Shown: piece by piece, positions 1 through 10,665 of the stretch | Numbering within the stretch: the stretch's first letter is position 1 | How the letters are laid out: every line of letters begins with the position of its first letter | Assembly (NCBI GenBank): GCA_011799875.1 | Contig: CM022302.1 | Coordinates: forward strand, 306,663,048 to 306,727,047 | Length of the DNA stretch: 64,000 nt | Reading direction: 5' to 3' | Source of the DNA: Thinopyrum elongatum | Lineage: Eukaryota; Streptophyta; Magnoliopsida; Poales; Poaceae | The notes under the pieces: model-generated | What the model saw: only the letters and a program-made list of their open reading frames with translations | Databases searched by the model: none | What the model was told of the DNA's origin: nothing | Position numbers and translations under genes: made by a program

Positions 1-181
1 CGCGAGAGCAGAGCGCGCGCGGCGGGACGCGAGCAGAGCGCGCCGCGGCTGCCTCAACCGCAAGCAACCACGCGCATAGAGCAGTTGAACACGTAGGAAA
101 TGGTCGCCTACAAGCCAGCCGACAGTTGCGTCGCTGCGTAGAGAGCGGCCGTGTGCTACTACCTCCGTCTTGGTCATCCCC

Positions 182-350
182 TTTATATTATGTGCCATAC
201 TTTGCCCTTAAATTTATATTATGTGCCATACTTTGCCCTTAAATTTAACCAACAAAATGTTAATGCATGTTATAAAAACTATATAATTGGAAACTATGTT
301 CAAATACGAATCCAATTATATAATCTTTGGCGACATGCATTCGTATTTTA
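182..350. repeat. 31-bp direct duplication and AT-rich inverted repeat
   Basis: A 31-bp unit containing TATATTATGTGCCATACTTT occurs twice in direct tandem (starts 182 and 213). Just downstream, TATATAATTGGA and TCCAATTATATA form an inverted pair around 285-325, with a second pair built on AAATACGAAT/ATTCGTATTT. This looks like a degraded MITE-like or hairpin sequence. The rest of 1-560 is a GC-rich stretch followed by AT-rich DNA with no supported gene. Confidence 0.4.
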
Positions 351-660
351 TTAGTTAAATCCTACTTATAAACCAAGATGGGGGTATAGTAGGTAATTAA
401 ACCGCAAACATTTTTTTATTAACTGTATGTGTACGTGGCCTTTCGTCCTCCTCTCGCACGTCTTGTCACCCTGCTGCCGCAGACGGCTTACAACGCAAGC
501 TTGCGCAGCGCGCGGGGGCGTTCTTTTTGCCAAACGGTGGCTTGAAGTGGCGCCAATGAATCATTGGTGAGCCCGTTCCCGCGCAACCTCGCAGATTCCC
601 GCGCAAGCTTCCCGCCCGACTCGGTGAAATCCCCAAAAATCCCAGTGCTTACCGGCCTGC

Positions 661-668
661 TATATAAA
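661..668 (+). promoter_or_regulatory. TATA box upstream of the 750-1526 ORF
   Basis: TATATAAA lies 89 bp before the ATG at 750. That spacing fits a plant TATA box with a short leader, and it argues for the start at 750 rather than the upstream in-frame codon at 564, which would precede the TATA box. Confidence 0.5.
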
Positions 669-749
669 CCCTCATGGCCGGCGAGTCCTGCGTCGCATTT
701 TCCCCACCCTCCCTGTAGCTTATCTCGTCTACTACTCCCACAATTGCCA

Positions 750-1526
750 ATGGCACCGGTCCATCATCGTCGCTCAGCCACTCCGCCGTCATTAGAGGAC
801 AGCTCCAGCTGGGAGGCTACACCGCGGCGGCGGCGCAGTCCCTGGCGTAGTGTAGTGCGCGTGGCGTCCCTGTTGGGTGTGCGCAGAACACCCACCACAC
901 GCTTCGTCGCCGCTGCCCGTCGGCAGCTGTTGCCGGCCGCCGTTGCCGCCACACCACCATCGAAAGCCAGGGCCAATGCCCGCTCCGTCGCCGCGGCCCG
1001 AAGGCGGAAGGTGTCCGTCGTGGCCGCCACCCCACAGCCGGCCACCGTGGCCATCACCCACTCCGCCACCACGGCCCGAAGGCGGGAGGTGGTGGTCGTG
1101 GCCGCCACCCCATCGTCGGCCGCCGTGGCTGCCAGCCCACCGTCGACCGTCGGGGTCATCACCCGCTCCGCCACCGCCGCCCGAAGGCGGGAGGCGGAGG
1201 TGGAGGCCCGCAGGTGCGTCAGCGACCTTGCGTGCTACACCGAGTTCCTGCGGGAGGAGGAGGAGCGCCTCGTCGAGCACGCAAAGAGCCTTACCGCCGC
1301 CGTGGTCGCGGCACCCGCCGCCTCAGAGGCCAGGAATCAGGAGATCTACGAGGAGAACCACCGCTTCGAGAGGGTTCGTCTGGAGTGGCACAGGGCGTTC
1401 GAGGTGAGCGTCGCTGAAGGTGCAGCAGCGGCAGGCACCGTATTGCAGTTGTCTAGCTCGTCGGTAGGCTCCTCCTCTCTGACTCTTACTGAGCACGCTC
1501 GACAGAGGAGAGGCTGCCAGAACTAG
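750..1526 (+). CDS. unknown Ala/Arg-rich protein carried in CACTA X1
   Basis: An open frame of 258 codons starts MAPVHHRRSA at 750 and ends with TAG at 1526. The first ~150 residues are low-complexity: four degenerate repeats pairing an Arg-rich block (A-R-R-R-x-V) with a Val/Ala/Thr/Pro block. The remaining ~100 residues look more like a folded helical region with many Glu and Arg. The frame runs through very GC-rich DNA, where long open frames arise easily on all strands, so coding status is not certain. A TATA box sits 89 bp upstream and AT-rich DNA follows the stop, which supports a gene. I recognise no domain. It may be another cargo gene of the element. Confidence 0.45.
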   Translation: MAPVHHRRSATPPSLEDSSSWEATPRRRRSPWRSVVRVASLLGVRRTPTTRFVAAARRQLLPAAVAATPPSKARANARSVAAARRRKVSVVAATPQPATVAITHSATTARRREVVVVAATPSSAAVAASPPSTVGVITRSATAARRREAEVEARRCVSDLACYTEFLREEEERLVEHAKSLTAAVVAAPAASEARNQEIYEENHRFERVRLEWHRAFEVSVAEGAAAAGTVLQLSSSSVGSSSLTLTEHARQRRGCQN

Positions 1527-2355
1527 TACAAAGCCCCTCTGTAGTAGTAGTAGTATTTAGGGGCTATTTTATTCAGTTCATCTGACTATAGTGTGGTGGA
1601 ACTGTACAACGTACTTAAAATTAGCTAGTATATATAGTTGAACTAGCTATTTCAGTACGTGGTTGGCAACTATTGGGGAAAAGTTTGGTCGGTTCAACTG
1701 TCGAGTTGAACTGTTTGTATAAAGAACGACTGCTTAATCTATGAATGAAATCTATGCTTAATTACTGAATTTTAGTTGCAAAAATTAGATAGTGCTAGTG
1801 ATTTTTAGCTGCATATTTTGACAAATCGCAGTGTTACAAGGTTGACAAATGGCAATGTTACTAGATCAACAAATGTCAATCTTTCCAGTTTGACAAATGG
1901 CAACATACCCAATATGACAGATGCAAATCTTACCAAATTGTTTGTACATGGTTGCACACGGGTCATCCAAAACAACCGTTTTCGTTGAAGGGATGCACAA
2001 ATCCTGCGCTGCGAATTTTCCCTTGGCTTAAGGGGGAAGACCATAGCTCTCACTTTGCATACGGGTGTTCTATCTAAAACGTTTGCGATCAAGAGCTGCA
2101 CAAATCCTGCTCGGCACATTTTCCCTTGGCTTCCTGGGGAAGCTGTCGGTTTGCATACGGGTGTTCTAACTAAAACATTTGCGATGAGTGTTTTATATTT
2201 AAAATCCATTGATGTTTTTTTCAAAATAAAATCGTTAGATAAGTCTGTACATTAAGAGAGAACAACGCAAGTTCATTCAAACCATATCTTTCATTCAGTC
2301 ACACTGCGAATTTATATTCATATGATTGAGATACAGTATTAAACCCCAAAAAAAA
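1527..2355. repeat. AT-rich spacer with short tandem repeats
   Basis: No gene is supported. At 1815-1935 a ~32-bp unit containing TTTGACAAATGGCAA is repeated about four to five times with drift. At 1990-2190 two copies of a longer unit (about 90 bp) contain GCATACGGGTGTTCTA followed by AAACGTTTGCGAT. The AAACG/TTTGCGAT words resemble the subterminal motifs of this CACTA family. Confidence 0.5.
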
Positions 2356-2961
2356 CTATTTCCGACGGCGGCGGAGGCGGCGTGCCGCGCCGTCATTGTC
2401 GTTGTCGTCCTCCGGGATGCCGTTGTTGAAGTCTTCAAGGCAGCACAGAATGTTCTTCACTTGTAAATCAAACATCATGTCGTCGCGCGATCAACGGGCG
2501 GGGCGCAGGAGGACAGCAACTGGCACCGCTGAGAGGTAGCGCTCGACGGCGGCATCCCATGCCGCTGAGGGGGGAGCGTGCATGGGCACGGGCATGACGG
2601 GTGCAGCCAAACGCACGGGGACTGGCACCGTGGTGGGTGGAGGGGCGCGCACGGGCACAGGCACGGGCGCTGGCGCTGGCATGTACACGAGCTCGCGCAG
2701 GTCCGCGGAGACCTCGCTGACGCCCGCGGCTTCCAGCTCTGCGATAGTGCTCGGTGGCCAGCCCGTCAATGCTACGGGAATGGTCGCTGGCGCGGGCGCG
2801 GGGATGGGAGCTAGGACGGGAGCGGGGGCAGCAACCGCCGCGGCCAGCTCATTCACGGCCATGTCCATGAGGCCCCATTCCTCCTTATTTTCTATATCCT
2901 CTGGCTCGGAGTCGACTTCACCAAACTTGAAGACTAGTGGCAGATGATCATTCTGCGCCAT
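2356..2961 (-). pseudogene. unknown Pro/Ala-rich protein with one in-frame stop
   Basis: Starting at MAQNDHLPL (ATG at 2961), the minus strand encodes an acidic segment (residues ~12-30), then a Pro/Ala/Val-rich stretch of P-V-P-V type repeats, and ends in a basic tail R-R-L-R-R-R-R-K. A TGA at 2491-2493 interrupts the frame, but the same frame continues for 45 more codons to a TAG at 2356, with sensible composition. The TGA is one C-to-T change from CGA (Arg). The full frame is 201 residues. The Arg-rich end could be a nuclear localisation signal. No family was recognised. Confidence 0.45.
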
Positions 2962-3330
2962 GGCGTTGGTGGAGGTCTGCGGGAGGGAGGGGAATGGGAG
3001 GCGAACAGTAAGGCCGCCCGTATTGAACAGCGGCTCGGGCGCCATTAGTGGAGAGGAAGGCGGGCGGCCATGGAAGTCAAAGGGCTCACTTCCCAGTGAG
3101 CCTGCGCAGTGTACAGCTTGCATGCTTCCTGGTGAGCTTGCGCATTGGAGGACAGCTTGCACGCCTCTCGGTCAGCCTATGCACAGGACTGCGCTCGCAC
3201 GCCTCCCGTTCAGTAAAGTAGCTATCCGCACGGCACCTCCTATAGCCATTAAAACCAAGACACGTGGCGTCACGTGAATGGTAAACAGAGCGCACACAAT
3301 TTGAATTATACAAACGTTTGAGATATTAAA
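2962..3330. other. short imperfect repeats, no gene
   Basis: This is the upstream region of the minus-strand ORF. It holds short GC-rich repeats of the type GGTGAGCYTGCGCAK...CAGCTTGCAYGC near 3090-3210. No gene is supported. Confidence 0.35.
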
Positions 3331-6250
3331 GTGGCACCTATTTTTTCAAAATGCCTTTGTTGGCTGTTATTCGAGTGCGCCTTTTCTCAAAATGGACACG
3401 AAAAATACCACAGCATGTCGGTGCCATTCCATGATAGCATGCCAAGTTTCATGAATTTCAGACGAGTTTTGGATTTAATAGAATTTAAAAACAAAGTATC
3501 TCAATGTTTTGCCGGCAATCAACAGTGCCCTGGTGTTTAAAATTCATTCGCATTTCTTGCATGGGACCTAAGCATGCACCCAAGGACACAGATTTGATTT
3601 TTCAACCAATTTATATGCACTGGAGCATGTGCATGTAGTTCAAATTTGAATTATGCACATAAAATGCCTAGAAAACCCAGTTAATGTATAAAAATGTCCA
3701 AACGAGCCCCAAAAATTCCAAAATTTAACACAACACTCCTGTTGTTCTATGTTGACACCAGAAAATTTTTGAAAGCAATAAGAGGCAACAAATATCGTTT
3801 CGTCCCCAAAGGTGGCACGTTCCCTACCGAAACCGTCAGGCTTGTTGTGAGAAGCTCTGGTTTGTGAGAAGCTTATACCCAAACCTTCCCCAAATGGGAC
3901 AAAAAAATTACCACGACATGTTGATGCCGCTCCATGATAGCATGCCAAGTTTCATGAATTTCAGACGAGTTTTGGATTTACTAGAATTTAAAAACCAGGT
4001 ATCTCAATGTTTGCGGCCGAGTGATGGTGGCAGGGTGTTTGACATTCATTCCCATTTCTTGCATGGGACCTAAGCATGCAACCAAGGACACATATTTGAA
4101 TTTTCAACCAATTTATATGCATTAGAGCATGTGCATGTAGTTCAAATTTGAATTATGCACACAAATGCATTGAAAACTCAGTTAATGTATAAAAATGTCC
4201 AAACGAGCCCCAAAAAATTCCAAAATTTAACACAACACTCCTGTTGTTCTATGTTGACACTAGAGAAAAAATTGAAATCAAGAAGAGGCAACGGATATCA
4301 TTTCGTCCAGAAAGGTGAAACGTTCCCTACCAAAACCATCAGGCTTGTTGTGAGAAGCTCTAGTTTGTGAGAAGCTTATACCCAAACCTGCCCCAAATGG
4401 GTCAAAAAAATTACCACGGCATGTTGATGCCGCTCCATGATAGCATGCCAAGTTTCATGAATTTCAGACGAGTTTTGGATTTACTAGAATTTAAAAACCA
4501 GGTATCTCAATGTTTGCGGCCGAGTGATAGTGGCAGGGTGTTTGACATTCATTCCCATTTCTTGCATGGGACCTAAGCATGCAACCAAGGACACAGATTT
4601 GAATTTTTCAACCAATTTATATGCATTAGAGCACGTACCTGTAGTTCTAATTTGAATTATGCACATAAATGCATAGAAAACTCAGTTAATATATAAAAAA
4701 GTCCAAACGAGCCCCGAAAAATTCCTAAAATTAACACAACACTCATGTTGTTCTATGTTGACACTAGAAAAAAAATTGAAATCAAGAAGAGGCAACGGAT
4801 ATCATTTCGTCCAGAAAGGTGAAACGTTCCCTACTGTAACCATGAGGCTTGTTGTGAGAAGCTCTGGTTTGTAAGAAGCTTATATACCCCAACCTGCCCC
4901 AAATGGGACAATATTTTTACCACTGCATGTTGATGCCGTTCCATGCTAGCATGTCAAGTTTCATAAATTTCAGACGTGTTTTCGATTTACTAGAATTTAA
5001 AAACCATGTATCTCAATGTTAGTGGCCGAGCGACGGTGGCAAGGTGTTTGACATTCATTCTCATTTCTTGCATTTGACTTAAGCATGTAACCAAGGACAC
5101 ACATTCCAATTTTGAACCAATTTATATTCACTAGAGCATGTGCATGTAGTTCAAATTTGAATTGTGCACATGAATGCATAGAAAACTCAGTTAATGTATA
5201 AAAATGTCCAAGTGAACCCTGAAAAATCCCAAAAATTGACACAAAACTCGTGTTGTTCTATGTTGACACGAGAATTTTTTTGAAAGTAATTAGAGGCAAC
5301 AGATATCATTTCATCCCCCAAGGTGGCATGTTCCCTACCGAAACCATCAGGCTTGTTGTGAGAGAAGTTTTGGTTTGCGAGAAGCTTATACCCAAACCTG
5401 CCCCAAATGGGACAATATTTTTACCACGGCATGTCGATGTCGTTCCATGATATCATGTCAAGTTTCATGAATTTCAGACGAGTTTTCGATTTACTAGAAT
5501 TTTAAAACAATGCATCTCAATGTTAGCGGCCGAGCGATAGTGTCAAGGTGTTTGACATTCATTCTCATTTCTTGCATGTGACCTAAGCTTGCAACCAAGG
5601 ACAAACATTTGATTTTGCAACCCATTTTTATGGACTGGAGCATGTGCATGTAGTTCAATTTTGAATTATGCACATAAATGATTAGAAAACTCAGTTAACA
5701 TATAATAATGTCCAAACGATCCCCGAAAAAATCCCAAATTTAACACGACACTCCTGTTGTTCTATGTTGACACCAGGAAAAAAATTGAAAGGAAGAAGAG
5801 GTGACGAATATCGTTTTGTCCAAAAAGGTGACACGTTTCCCTAACGGAACCATGAGGCTTCTTCTGAGAAGCTCTGGTTTGTTAGAAGCTTATACCATAA
5901 CCTGCCCCAAATGGGACAATATTTTTTACCCCAGCAAGCTTATGCCATTCCATGATAGCATGCCAAGGTTCATGAATTTCAGACGGGTTTTGGATTTACT
6001 AGAATTACAAAAGCAAGTACCTCAATGTTTGCCAGAGAGCCATGGTGCCATGGTGTTCGAAATTCATCCCCATTTCTTGCATGGGACCTAAGCATAAACC
6101 CATGGACACATATATGATTTTACAACCCATGTTGGTGCACCGAAGCATGTGCATGTAGTTTAATTTTGAATTTTGCACCTGAAATGGCTAGAAAACCAAT
6201 TTAATGTATAAAATGTCCAAACGAACCCTGAATAATTCCAATTCTTTTAC
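3331..6250 (+). repeat. six-copy tandem array, period ~504 bp
   Basis: Six head-to-tail units are seen. The marker CATGYCAAGTTTCATGAATT starts near 3439, 3941, 4444, 4950, 5454 and 5959, giving spacings of 502-506 bp. Units share other landmarks: GAAGCTTATACCCAAACCTG, TCTTGCATGGGACCTAAGC and a CAAATTTGAATTATGCACA block. Adjacent units differ by scattered substitutions and small indels. Short open frames recur in each unit but are broken differently, so a coding role is unlikely. A diverged single unit in the opposite orientation occurs in X2 (about 40640-41020). Confidence 0.9.
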
Positions 6251-6550
6251 GACACACATATAGTTGCATGTTCACTGCAGATAAAAGTTCTAGCAATTCA
6301 AACACCGTCCATTGCCGCTGTGACCCCATTATGTAATTCAAATCAAGATGAAAAATCAAGTAGATCCCACACATTTTATTATCACCAACCATGTGAGATG
6401 CAGTACAAAATATCCTGGAGCATCGTCGGTGTATAGTACGCCTATGGCTTACGCGAGAAGGTGCGTCGGCTACAGTCCACAGCCGGTGTGTCAAGCACAC
6501 TAGCTCGCTCCCTAAATATCATTTCACTGTTCAATCATCGCCGGTGAAAG
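6251..6550. other. leader region of the 6551 ORF
   Basis: The tandem array fades out here. The stretch precedes the ORF at 6551 and probably holds its promoter and leader. No clear TATA box was picked out. Confidence 0.25.
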
Positions 6551-7165
6551 ATGGGGACGTGGACCCGCGTCGTGAGGGAAACTTTGGCGGCCCACTCCGG
6601 CGAGAGCATGGCCGCAGCCGCCATGCGCGTGCTAACAAGGTGCATGAGCGCGGCCGCAATCTGCGATTGGGTGGCCAAGGCAGCCCAAACGGCCGCTGTT
6701 GCTTCTCAGGTGGCGGCAGCAACATCTGCCTCGGGGATAGCAACTGGCGAGAGCGACACAGCAGCTGTCCGTTCCGCAGCAGCGGCGTTAGCCCTGATGG
6801 AGGCCACCCATGACCATGTCGAGGCCGCCCACGCCCAGCTCGTGGTGATCACCGCACAAATCAAACGAAGCTTCTCCGACAACGGTCGACAACCCACGGC
6901 CGAAGAGTTGGCAATCGCCGAGAGCGTCCGAGCAGCCGTCCATTCCTCCACCGCATACGTTGCCACGACAGAGCCCATCCAAGCCCAGATCGCGGCCGCC
7001 CATGCCCAGCTCATGGCAGCCTTTTCCAAAGAGATGGCGGACGCGGATGGCGAGGTGCTTGCCGAGTATGGTGTGATGGATGCCATGGAGCCCCTTCCCC
7101 ATGAGACCGTCGGGCGCGAGCTGGACATGGAGGAGGCGGCGGAGATCAATGAGCACCAGCCGTAG
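6551..7165 (+). CDS. unknown Ala-rich helical protein carried in CACTA X1
   Basis: An uninterrupted 204-codon frame starts MGTWTRVVRE and ends NEHQP. It is strongly Ala-rich with regularly spaced charged residues, suggesting a mostly helical protein. Two internal repeats can be seen: an H-x-x-V-E-A-A-H-A-Q-L-x segment near residues 87-97 and an I-A-A-A-H-A-Q-L-M segment near 147-155. The acidic C-terminus contains D-M-E-E-A-A-E-I. The region is GC-rich and sits between the tandem array and the B3-domain gene. No known domain was recognised. Absence of stops is weak evidence at this GC content, but the ORF is bounded on both sides by AT-rich non-coding DNA. Confidence 0.5.
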   Translation: MGTWTRVVRETLAAHSGESMAAAAMRVLTRCMSAAAICDWVAKAAQTAAVASQVAAATSASGIATGESDTAAVRSAAAALALMEATHDHVEAAHAQLVVITAQIKRSFSDNGRQPTAEELAIAESVRAAVHSSTAYVATTEPIQAQIAAAHAQLMAAFSKEMADADGEVLAEYGVMDAMEPLPHETVGRELDMEEAAEINEHQP

Positions 7166-7713
7166 TAGTACTCTTTGTTTTGTTTAATTAAGAGCGCCGG
7201 TCTTTAATTTGTTAGAGTAATGTTTAGGTCAGCTAGCTCTGTTTAATTGCTGAACTTGCCCAATTAAGAAGTGTGGGTGTGCTGTAGTCTCCTTTGTGTA
7301 CCCAAATTATGCAATGACGTGGATGACCACGGTAACCAGGGAAATTCGAACCAAAAATTTTGACGTTCAAACTCATCACACACAGGTTAAGCTATCTGAA
7401 TCGTTTGTGATGTTCACACATCGTACACAGTTCTGAATAAGGGACCGTGTCTGATGAAACTTTGCGCGCCAGTTATTTCGCTGAACCGATTCAAAATTTC
7501 GGCTTCCGTGGAAATATCTACCTCCCCGCCCCCTCCCCCTTACCAAAAGCCACATTTCCCCTGTTTCCGCCTTCCTTTCCAAGTTGAAACCTTCACTCCT
7601 TGCTTGCAGCGCCGCCTCCTCGCCGGCGACCCTCCTTCACGCTGCTCGGCCTCATCTATCCATGCAGGTAATCCACACCCGACCCCCATCCTCCTCCTCC
7701 TTCCACATCCCAC
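7166..7713. promoter_or_regulatory. CACTA subterminal-type motifs and B3-gene leader
   Basis: Around 7300-7450 several motifs of the type CATCACACACAGG, CGTTTGTGATGTTCACACATCG and CGTACACAGTT occur. They match the words that cluster near the element ends. From 7454 to 7713 the sequence is pyrimidine-rich and reads like the 5' leader of the B3 gene. Confidence 0.4.
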
Positions 7714-9778
7714 ATGCCCCGACTGCCAGCGCGACACCTTCCGCCCAAATCACCGACCCCTCCACCAAATAAGTGCCGCCCTAAGCCATGGTGCACACAG
7801 TATAGCCAGGAGCTCAAGGAGCATTTGGCAGCGGAGAAGCAAATCGCGGCCGGACGTGCGGATGAGGTCGCGATGGCTACGATTCGTGCCGACCCCTAGA
7901 TCTTGGAGGAGCACCTTGCCATTTGCTAGCTACGCCGGTTAAGCATGCTCGGTTTACCCGTCGCGTGTGCTACTCCTGCCTTTCCTTAACAAATTCTAGT
8001 GAATTGTGCAATCTAATTTTACCATGCAATCTATTGCTCTAGTGTATATGTTCTATATGTCATGCAGTGTGGTGCTCACGTATTAACTGTTTGGTTAATT
8101 AGTTGTCATCTTCAGTTAACTGTTTGGTTCAATTCTGCAAATGTGATGTTCAATTCTTCAGGCTGCAATTTTGTATTGTCTTCCATGTGAGAAATAAATT
8201 GAATTTATCTTTACAAAATACATGAGAAACGAATGCAATTGCTATATTTCCAAGTTATCAAGCATGCTTGGTTTGGTTATACATTGTGCAATGTGGTGCT
8301 CAGTTAATGTTTGGTTCATTTGTTGTGGTGTTTAGTTAACAGTTTGGTTCAATTCTGCAATGCGATGTTCAATAGTTGTGGGTGCATTCTATTATTTTAT
8401 ACCATGTGAGAAGTAAATCAAATTTGGCTGTACTAAATACATGAGAAACAAATACAATTGCTATATTTCCAAGTTGTTAAGCATGCTTGGTTTGGTTAAC
8501 TGTCTGATCTTCTATTAGGAATATGTTATATTGTGCAATGTGGTGCTCAGTTAACGTTTGGTTCATTTGTTGTGGTGTTTAGTTAACTGTTTGGTTCAAT
8601 TCTGCAATGCGATGTTCAATTGTTGTGGGTGCATTCTGTTATTGTATACCATGTGAGGAATAAATTGAATTTGGATGTACTAAATACATGAGAAACAAAT
8701 ACAATTGCTATATTTCCAAGTTGTTAAGCATGCTTGGTTTGGTTAACTGTCTGATCTTCTATTAGGAGTATGTTATATTGTGCAATGTGGTGCCCAGTTA
8801 ATGTTTGGTTCATTTGTTGTGGTGTTTAGTTAACTGCTTGGTTCAATTCTGCATTGCGATGTCCAATTGTCGTGGGTAGAATTTTGTATTGTTGTGCATG
8901 TGAGGAATAAATCGAATTTGGCTGCACTTAATACATGAGAAACATATACAAGTGCTATATTTCCTAGTTCTTAATCATGCTTTGTTTGGATAAATGGGTT
9001 TTCCATGTGGCTTGAATTAATCTGATGAATCTGCAATGTGCTTATTTTTCATCAACATATTTTACTGATAGCATGCGAACCCTTACTTAACCTGATGACT
9101 AACTACCTTATATGTGTTGCAGGGAAACAATGGGAAGCACTGAGGTTTACAATCGAGGTTAGCACGTGCATGGTCCGTTGTCTAATAGCACATTATTGTG
9201 CAATTGCAGGAACCATTCTAATATTTAGGTTTTTAACAATTTGGTCTTGCACATGTAGGTCCTGCTGTCAGAGGTTTTGACCCACTGTTCGACCCTTTTT
9301 GCATATGGGGAAATGAGTTGTCCATGAATATCAATCAAGTCAAGAAACTCAGAAAGATTGTTAGGATAAAGAAATTAGCGACAAAAAACAACAAGATCTT
9401 TGTCTGCACAATGAAGAAGACATCAGTTCACTACAAGATGGTACTAACTACTATACCTTGCCTTTTTTTATTCCTTTGCCCCATTTCCAATATAGAGAAG
9501 ATATTTATGCACATCCTTATTTCCAGGACTTTCCAAAGCAGTTCACTGATGATTACCTCTCAAACCACCTCTATGGTCAGGAGGTGAGGAAGGTTTTCAT
9601 ACAACACCCACGGTTCAATATTGAAGTGTTCCTGAAGAGAACGAAGGATGGAAGGTCAATCATCCACAGGCACTGGCCTAAAGTTGCAAAGACCTTCAAC
9701 ATGAATGAAGGCTCAATATTCGCCTTCCGCTTCAGCAGTTTTCCAGATGAGATGCATCTGTCTATGTACCATCTATGA
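7714..9778 (+). pseudogene. B3 DNA-binding domain gene in CACTA X1
   Basis: The last exon (9527-9778, 84 codons with stop) begins DFPKQFTDDYLS and contains F-L-K-R-T-K-D-G-R-S and H-W-P-K-V-A, the layout of a plant B3 domain. The preceding exon is 9259-9440 (after TGTAG, before GTACTA) and includes FDPFCIWGNEL. A 35-bp exon fits at 9123-9157 in matching phase. The first exon starts at MPRLPARHLP (7714) and hits TAG at 7897-7899. The homologous minus-strand gene in X2 (18593-21075) has the same exon order, so this is a conserved cargo gene, not a chance fragment. The early stop suggests it is inactive. It is transcribed towards the element end. Confidence 0.7.
8060..9000 (+). repeat. intronic tandem repeat, period ~247 bp
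   Basis: Units are marked by GTGGTGCTCAGTTAA at 8293, 8540 and 8787 (last as GTGGTGCCCAG), with a more diverged copy near 8070. Each carries TTTGGTTCAATTCTGCAA, CATGAGAAACRAATRCAATT and AAGCATGCTTGGTTTGG. The array fills the large intron of the B3 gene. A related array is present in the intron of the X2 copy. Confidence 0.8.
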
Positions 9779-10610
9779 TGCTAATTTCGAAAGGTTCTAG
9801 ATGTTGCATGTGAAACTTGGTGCTGGTGCAGTTGTGTAATGGGGTAGCTGAGTGCTGAAGCTATATCGTGTTGTACTCTGATGTATTTCAATTATGAAAT
9901 CCTGCTTCCTTAATATGGAAATGAAATATATTATGTGCTTAAAATGAATGTCAATTAGATTAATAAATGGATTATTAATAATAGGGCAATTAGCCTGCTA
10001 ATTGTTTTTTTTATTGCAAACGGTTATTGAGAAAACACCGTGGGCGATGACCTCAGGCAACGCACACAGTTTCTAGAAATAAACCGTGTTGGATCAATGA
10101 ACAATCACACACGACATTCTCTTGAAAACTATTTGCGTTAGGCCACCTTGCGCAAACGTTTACCACATAAAAACTGTGTGTGAAGGACAGCCTTTGCCAC
10201 ACAGTTTCTTCTACGCACCGTGTGTGATGCATTCAATAACGCAAACGATAAAATTGTTAATATTGTGTACAATGGCAACGCTATCACAAATGATTTAACG
10301 GGGAAAATTGTGTGTGATGTACCTGCAAACGGAAATGTTTTCCTTGGAGCGACTATCTGGGATGTATATACGAATGGAAACGTTTAGCGGGGACTGACTG
10401 TGCTGGATGTACTTATGACCAGAAATGATTTCGCCTGTATAATTGTATTTTTTAGCACTACTGTACGTATAACCGTATTTGAGCGCTCGCCGGTCGCACA
10501 CGACCTCATTTTGCCGAGCGTGTGTGCCGGGAGGGCATATCCCCGACGGTTTCTGGGTCATGTGGGAAGGACACCCCTATCGCCCACACTCACTTCATGA
10601 TGGTTCCAAA
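9779..10610. repeat. B3-gene 3' end and CACTA subterminal motif cluster
   Basis: From 9779 to about 9990 the sequence reads as 3' UTR. From 9990 to 10610 many short words in both orientations recur: AAACGGTTATTGAG, GCACACAGTTTCT, AAACCGTGTTGGATC, CACACACGAC, AACCGTGTGTGA, TAACGCAAACGATAA. Such repeated words near the ends of CACTA elements are known to bind the element-encoded TNPA protein. Binding here is inferred. Confidence 0.7.
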
Positions 10611-10665
10611 TGCCATCGCGGAAAGGGGTTAAAAACCGTTTGTATAGCACCTCGCTGTACTAGTG
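10611..10665. repeat. CACTA X1 terminal inverted repeat
   Basis: The end reads ...AGCACCTCGCTGTACTAGTG. Its reverse complement begins CACTAGTACAGCGAGGTGCT and matches the X2 left terminus (CACTGGTACAGCGAGGTGCT at 17690) with about three mismatches over 54 bp. The flank AAA at 10666-10668 could be half of the 3-bp target duplication. Confidence 0.8.

Larger units (their letters stand above)
1..10665 (-). mobile_element. CACTA element X1, gene-carrying, left part outside window
   Basis: Only one terminus is visible, at 10665, ending in ...GTACTAGTG. The reverse complement of 10530-10665 matches the left end of the second CACTA element (17690-17820) almost base for base, so both belong to one family and lie in opposite orientation. 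Clusters of short CACAAACGG-type subterminal motifs lie at 9990-10610. Inside are three unknown ORFs (750-1526, 2356-2961, 6551-7165), a B3-domain gene (7714-9778) and a tandem array (3331-6250). No transposase ORF is seen. The flank at 10666 is Athila internal sequence, so X1 inserted into that retroelement. The left boundary is unknown; 1-560 could belong to something else. Confidence 0.7.

Noticed and set aside
764..1280. Several long overlapping minus-strand frames opposite the 750-1526 ORF
   Set aside because: GC-rich shadow frames of a low-complexity sequence; no start context or domain.
3864..4576. Short repeated frames (MRSLYPNLPQ-type) in the ~504-bp array
   Set aside because: Present only because the units are tandem copies; other units break the frame, with no sign of selection.
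3331..6250. CRISPR-like array
   Set aside because: The units are ~504 bp with no short repeat-spacer structure, and the DNA is plant nuclear.
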